From Clostridiales bacterium (GTDB lineage: Bacteria; Bacillota; Clostridia; Christensenellales; DTU072), in the NCBI GenBank assembly GCA_012838805.1, contig DUON01000016.1, positions 1 to 54,381 of the forward strand: a stretch of 54,381 nucleotides of DNA, written 5' to 3'. The notes beneath the pieces are model-generated. The model was not told the DNA's origin. It saw only the letters and a list, made by a program, of their open reading frames with translations, and ran no database searches. Shown here piece by piece: positions 50,576-54,381 of this stretch (position 1 is its first letter; every line of letters begins with the position of its first letter). Made by a program: the position numbers and the translations under genes.

Positions 50576-53500
50576 ATGGTATTAAATATTTTTTTATCCA
50601 ACACCACCACCGCCGCGACCTCTGCGGCCATAAACAGGCTTCGCTTAAACAACCAAGCTGGGTCAAGCCATATATTCATAGTTCCCGACAGATACACCCT
50701 TTCGGTGGAAAAAGAAATCTATGAAAAACTCAACCTTAAAGGCAGTTTTAATATAGATGTCGTGAGCTTTTCACGCCTTGCCCAAAAGAGCTTGAATTTG
50801 AAAAAAAGGTTCTTATCAAAAGAGGCGACGGTCATGCTTATGAAAAAAGCTATCGACCAAACAAAAAAAGACTTCGTCTACTTCAACAATATGACTTTCT
50901 CCATAGGTTTTGCCAAAGAGATGTTCGCCGTAGTGGCGTCTTTTAGGAATTCCTGTATCTCTCAAAAGGCGCTAACCGACACCATAGCGCTTATGCCCGA
51001 GAATAAAAGAGCCAAGTATAAAGACATAGCTTTGATTTATAAAAAATACGAGAGCTTGCTCAACTCTTCCTATTCGGACACTATCTCCAGGCTGGACGCC
51101 TTTATAGACGCCATGAAAGACAATGCGCATATCAAAAAGAGCCATATCTATGTCGCGGGCTTCAATGTCTATTCCCAAAAACAGCTTGATATAATAAAAG
51201 AAGCGCTTGCCCACTGCAAAAGCGTGAACATAGCGGCGGCTTGGGACAGCGGCGGAGGAAATAAGGCGTTGTTCCCCACCTTGCAGATAAGCGCCTTAAA
51301 GGAATACGCTCTGGACAAAAATATTAAGGTTCATGAGGAATTGGTCTTTGAAAGACTGGAAGCTCCTTTTGACTTTTTGCATAGAGAATTTTTTGCGTAT
51401 TCTTCCAAAAAAAGCATCTCAAAAGACACACACAAGGTGACATTGTTCAGTCAAAAGAATCCTTATGAAGAGATTAAGGCAGTAGCAAGGGAAATAATTT
51501 ATCACATAAAAAATGGCAAGCGTTTTATGGATATCTCTTTGGTATGCTGCAACGACGATTATAAAAAATGTATAGCCGATATCTTCGACAGATACGGCAT
51601 ACCGTATTTTATAGACCAAAGATATTCTTCAAAAGACAGCCTTACCGCAAGATTTATAACAGCTGTCATGGAGACGCTTATATACAACTATCGCAGAGAG
51701 GATGTGACCGAACTTGTCAAACATCCATATTTTGGCATAGAGAATTCAACGGCGGAAGCGTTTGAAAACTATTGTTTGGAGTACAATATCAGCTATAATA
51801 GGTTTCTAAAAGAGTTCTCTTTGGGAGATTATAGCCGTTTTGAGGGCATAAGAAACAGGCTTATGGATATTAGGCATAAGGCGTCAAAACTATCCAATGC
51901 CTGTCAGATATCAGATTTTATTTTGCAACTTTGTGCTGATAAAGATTTAGACTATCAAATCAACCACCCAAGCTTGGAAGCGTCAAAACAGAGCCATGAA
52001 AAAATTGTGGAGCTGATTGAGGAGATAAAAGAGCTTATGGGCGGCGAAAGCATGAGTTTGGATGAGTACTATTCAATATTCGCGGCGGGGCTTAATAATC
52101 TGGAGATAGCGCTTTTACCCCAATACATAGACAGTGTATTTGTGGGGAACACAAGAGAAAGCAAATTCAGCCATAACGACATCTTGTTTATAGTAGGTGC
52201 AAATCAGGGCTTTTTCCCTTTCAAAAATCAGGAGCAGACAATAATCACTTATGCCGATATTCTGACCTTAAAAAAGTATGGGATAGAGCTCAAGCCCAAT
52301 CCTCTTGAAAGCAATGCCTTTGAACAGTTTTTGGCGCTTGACCTTATTGTAAAAGCAGATCGCCTTTATGTCAGCTGTTCACATTACAGCTTGCAAGGGC
52401 AAGTCATGCAGTACGGCGAGGCAATAAAGGAGCTTAGCTACCTGCTGGACAAGGATATATCTTCAGAAATCGAGCATAAGGGCTTTGACGAAGAACAAGC
52501 CTTGATTTATCGTTTGGCGACGCCCGACAACGCTTTTTATGAATATATAATCGGCGGCGTTCCCTTAAAATACCGCCATACGGTCAGGGATTTTCTTATA
52601 CAAAACGGCTTTCAAGAAAAGCTTGATAAATTAAAGCCGACAAAAGAAGATTTTTCTAATCTTAAAGACTATTATTTCAAGAACCAAGACGGCGCTTACA
52701 TAACGAGCGTAAGCCAGCTGGAAAGCTATTTCAGATGCCCATATATCCACTTTTTGAGATACGGTTTGCGGATAAAGGAAAAGCCCGTCCCCGACTTAGG
52801 TTTTAGGGAGGCGGGAATAATAATACACAATATCTTGGAGACTTATTTCAAAAGCACTTTGGGGAGAATAAGAGAGTTTGACGACAAAGAGATAGAAAAA
52901 GAGGCAAAAAAAGCCGTGGAGAAAGTCTTTGAAGAGGAATTAGTCAAGCGTTTTTCTCAAGACGAACTGGGCAAGGCAATCCTTAAGAATATAAAGAAAG
53001 AATCTCTTTTTGCCATAATGAAACTGTCCGAAAATGTCAAAAATTCATGTTTTACGCCAAAGTACATTGAGCTATATTTCAGCGAACACAACCAAAAATT
53101 CAAAGCCTTGACAGTTCAGACAGATAATGGGAAATTTTTTGTGCGAGGCAAAATCGACAGAGTGGATGTGTACAATGACAAAGCGGTCATCATTGATTAT
53201 AAGACTGGTTGGGAAGAAGGAAAACTTCAGGATATATATTTTGGAAATAAGATTCAGCTTTATGTGTATTTGTGCGTATTTATGCAAAACGGGTTTGTTC
53301 CCGCAGGGGTATTTTATCTTCCCATAAGAGATGGTTATAGAGCCCAAGGAGAGAGGTTTGTATTTAAGGGACAGGTTGACCAATCCATAGATACGATAAG
53401 AGAATTGGATAGAGTTTTTATAGATTTGGCGATAAAGAGCGGTAAAAAAGTCAAGTCTCAAATACTTGGTCTGACCGCGAACCCAAACAAGGAGCTTGAT

Positions 53501-53746
53501 AAGATAATAAGCGACAGCAAGAATAAGCTTAGCTTGGAGGATTTTCAAAGCATATGTTCTTATGTAGAAAAACTCATACAAAACGCTCTTCAAGAAATCT
53601 CTTGGGGGAATATAAATAAAGCGCCTGTGGAAAACGTGTGCGAAATGTGCGCCTATACCAATCATTGCCCAGCTGAGGAAAAAAAGTTTAGAACTCAAAG
53701 AGCGGTGCAGAAAGATATCTTTTGTTTAGAGGAAAAAGATGGCTAA
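50576..53746 (+). CDS. addB: ATP-dependent helicase/nuclease subunit B
   Basis: Subunit B (1056 aa) of AddAB, the Bacillota counterpart of RecBCD that processes double-strand ends. The C-terminal nuclease has GKID (D861) and IDYKTG (D874, K876). The iron-sulfur cluster ligands are C721 (YFRCPYI) and C1022, C1025, C1031 (CEMCAYTNHC). At the N terminus, where B. subtilis AddB has GRSGSGKT, this protein has SNTTTAATSA, so the Walker A loop appears lost. A TTG at 50570 would add two residues, but the promoter places the start at the ATG. It overlaps addA by eight bases. Confidence 0.92.
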   Translation: MVLNIFLSNTTTAATSAAINRLRLNNQAGSSHIFIVPDRYTLSVEKEIYEKLNLKGSFNIDVVSFSRLAQKSLNLKKRFLSKEATVMLMKKAIDQTKKDFVYFNNMTFSIGFAKEMFAVVASFRNSCISQKALTDTIALMPENKRAKYKDIALIYKKYESLLNSSYSDTISRLDAFIDAMKDNAHIKKSHIYVAGFNVYSQKQLDIIKEALAHCKSVNIAAAWDSGGGNKALFPTLQISALKEYALDKNIKVHEELVFERLEAPFDFLHREFFAYSSKKSISKDTHKVTLFSQKNPYEEIKAVAREIIYHIKNGKRFMDISLVCCNDDYKKCIADIFDRYGIPYFIDQRYSSKDSLTARFITAVMETLIYNYRREDVTELVKHPYFGIENSTAEAFENYCLEYNISYNRFLKEFSLGDYSRFEGIRNRLMDIRHKASKLSNACQISDFILQLCADKDLDYQINHPSLEASKQSHEKIVELIEEIKELMGGESMSLDEYYSIFAAGLNNLEIALLPQYIDSVFVGNTRESKFSHNDILFIVGANQGFFPFKNQEQTIITYADILTLKKYGIELKPNPLESNAFEQFLALDLIVKADRLYVSCSHYSLQGQVMQYGEAIKELSYLLDKDISSEIEHKGFDEEQALIYRLATPDNAFYEYIIGGVPLKYRHTVRDFLIQNGFQEKLDKLKPTKEDFSNLKDYYFKNQDGAYITSVSQLESYFRCPYIHFLRYGLRIKEKPVPDLGFREAGIIIHNILETYFKSTLGRIREFDDKEIEKEAKKAVEKVFEEELVKRFSQDELGKAILKNIKKESLFAIMKLSENVKNSCFTPKYIELYFSEHNQKFKALTVQTDNGKFFVRGKIDRVDVYNDKAVIIDYKTGWEEGKLQDIYFGNKIQLYVYLCVFMQNGFVPAGVFYLPIRDGYRAQGERFVFKGQVDQSIDTIRELDRVFIDLAIKSGKKVKSQILGLTANPNKELDKIISDSKNKLSLEDFQSICSYVEKLIQNALQEISWGNINKAPVENVCEMCAYTNHCPAEEKKFRTQRAVQKDIFCLEEKDG

Positions 53747-54381
53747 GATTGAATGGAAAGATGCCCAAAAAAGCGTGCTTGACGACAGCGGGAATATGCT
53801 GGTCAGTGCTTCGGCTGGAACGGGCAAGACAACTGTAATGCTGGAAAAGGTAATAAGGCTTTTGGATCAAGGTCACAATATAGACCGTTTTCTTATCATC
53901 ACTTTTTCCAAAGCCAGCGCCGCTGAAATGAAAGAAAAACTGATAAAACAGCTTTTTGAGAAATTGCGCGAAGGGGGCGATAACATACACCTTAAGAAAC
54001 AGCTGGACCTAATCGATTTTAGCAATATCTCTACCATAGACAGCTTTTTCTATAATATATTTAAGATGTTCTATGCCCAAATCGGCTATGACCCCTCTTT
54101 TGAAGTAGCTGATGAAAAAGAATCCAATTTGATTTTTAACCAGTCAATAGAAGAAGTCATAGAAGAGTATCTTCATAAAGAAGATATGGGCTTCTTTAAT
54201 CTTATGGAAAGGTTCATAAGGTCCAGAGACATCTCACCCTTAAAAAAGGCGATTATGGAAATATCGATATTTTTGAATAAGCAAAAAGATATCGACGCCT
54301 TTGAGCAAAAAGCCGTGAGAGTATTGAACTTAAGCCTTGAAAAGACTCCAGCAGTCTCTTTCTATGTCGCTTATCATAAAA
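53739..54381 (+). CDS. addA: ATP-dependent helicase/nuclease subunit A (3' truncated by the window edge)
   Basis: N-terminal 214 residues of the UvrD-like motor and nuclease subunit of AddAB. Walker A is ASAGTGKTTVM, preceded by the Q-motif-like WKDAQKSVLDDSGNMLVSA. Motif Ia ITFSKASAAEMKEKL and STIDSFFYNIFKMFY also fit AddA. The start overlaps the end of addB (the ATG lies before the addB stop), indicating coupling. AGAGG is five to six bases upstream. The frame is open to the window end. Confidence 0.93.
   Translation, partial: MAKIEWKDAQKSVLDDSGNMLVSASAGTGKTTVMLEKVIRLLDQGHNIDRFLIITFSKASAAEMKEKLIKQLFEKLREGGDNIHLKKQLDLIDFSNISTIDSFFYNIFKMFYAQIGYDPSFEVADEKESNLIFNQSIEEVIEEYLHKEDMGFFNLMERFIRSRDISPLKKAIMEISIFLNKQKDIDAFEQKAVRVLNLSLEKTPAVSFYVAYHK

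Noticed and set aside
1..54381. tRNA genes, CRISPR arrays, prophage or insertion sequences
   Set aside because: No T-loop-like GGTTCGANTCC, no regularly spaced repeats, and no transposase, integrase or phage structural genes were found in any intergenic stretch or frame.

Overview
This 54 kb window comes from a low-GC, spore-forming member of the Bacillota, most likely an uncultured, gut-associated Clostridia lineage. The evidence is indirect: dipicolinate synthase dpaAB, the paired Gram-positive recombination nuclease addB/addA, a FloA flotillin, lipoproteins with type II signal peptides, AGGAGG-type ribosome binding sites, heavy use of AGA/AGG arginine codons and a Clostridia-like pth-mfd-prsA order. 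I see no tRNA, rRNA, CRISPR array, prophage or intact insertion sequence. Almost all of the DNA is chromosomal core in short, tightly packed operons.

Layout. 1-2026 (+): 3' end of an M29 aminopeptidase and a PlsC-type acyltransferase. 2120-4351 (-): a BspA-like leucine-rich-repeat lipoprotein. 4519-5429 (+): an unlisted 42-aa ORF, then an SDR reductase. 5431-9354 (-): feoA-feoB-fhs. 9510-11003 (+): yjbQ, a spacer with gene debris, and a DUF6530-type gene. 11210-14409 (+): dpaA-dpaB-asnB behind a sigma-K-like promoter. 14527-17836 (+): a 2[4Fe-4S] ferredoxin, then a two-gene restriction-modification unit (PglX/Eco57I-like adenine methylase plus Mrr-type nuclease). 17958-22053 (-): aminotransferase-tyrS-yigZ-ilvE, each gene overlapping or nearly touching the next. 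22431-27274 (+): secA-prfB-tsaD. 27343-28584 (+): a ferritin-like protein of unknown role. 28651-32636 (-): nfeD, floA, a small membrane protein, malQ and a phosphopantetheinyl transferase in one operon. 32803-35378 (+): DUF2804, a phosphoribosyltransferase and an Eis-like acetyltransferase. 35415-36753 (-): class I fumarase subunits. 36848-47749 (+): walJ, two CPBP membrane proteases, rlmH, an M14 peptidase, tadA, pth, mfd and a PrsA-like lipoprotein. 47852-50389 (-): an unrecognised 503-aa protein and a lipoprotein. 50576-end (+): addB and the 5' part of addA.

How the genes work together. Sporulation: dpaAB would make dipicolinate in the mother cell, and the co-transcribed asnB looks like a sporulation-time asparagine synthetase. 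Iron and one-carbon metabolism: ferrous iron uptake shares an operon with formate-tetrahydrofolate ligase. Envelope: FloA/NfeD membrane domains, CPBP proteases, a PrsA foldase, SecA and several lipoproteins. Genome upkeep: AddAB, Mfd, the R-M pair. Translation: TyrRS, RF2 (no programmed frameshift), TsaD, TadA, Pth, RlmH.

Most worth a second look: the R-M pair; genes whose -10 box sits so close to the ATG that the mRNA should be leaderless (walJ, addB, the LRR lipoprotein); the unrecognised 503-aa protein; the ferritin-like protein; the flotillin/malQ/PPTase operon; and the sporulation-type control of dpaAB-asnB. I did not find a clearly new multi-gene system.
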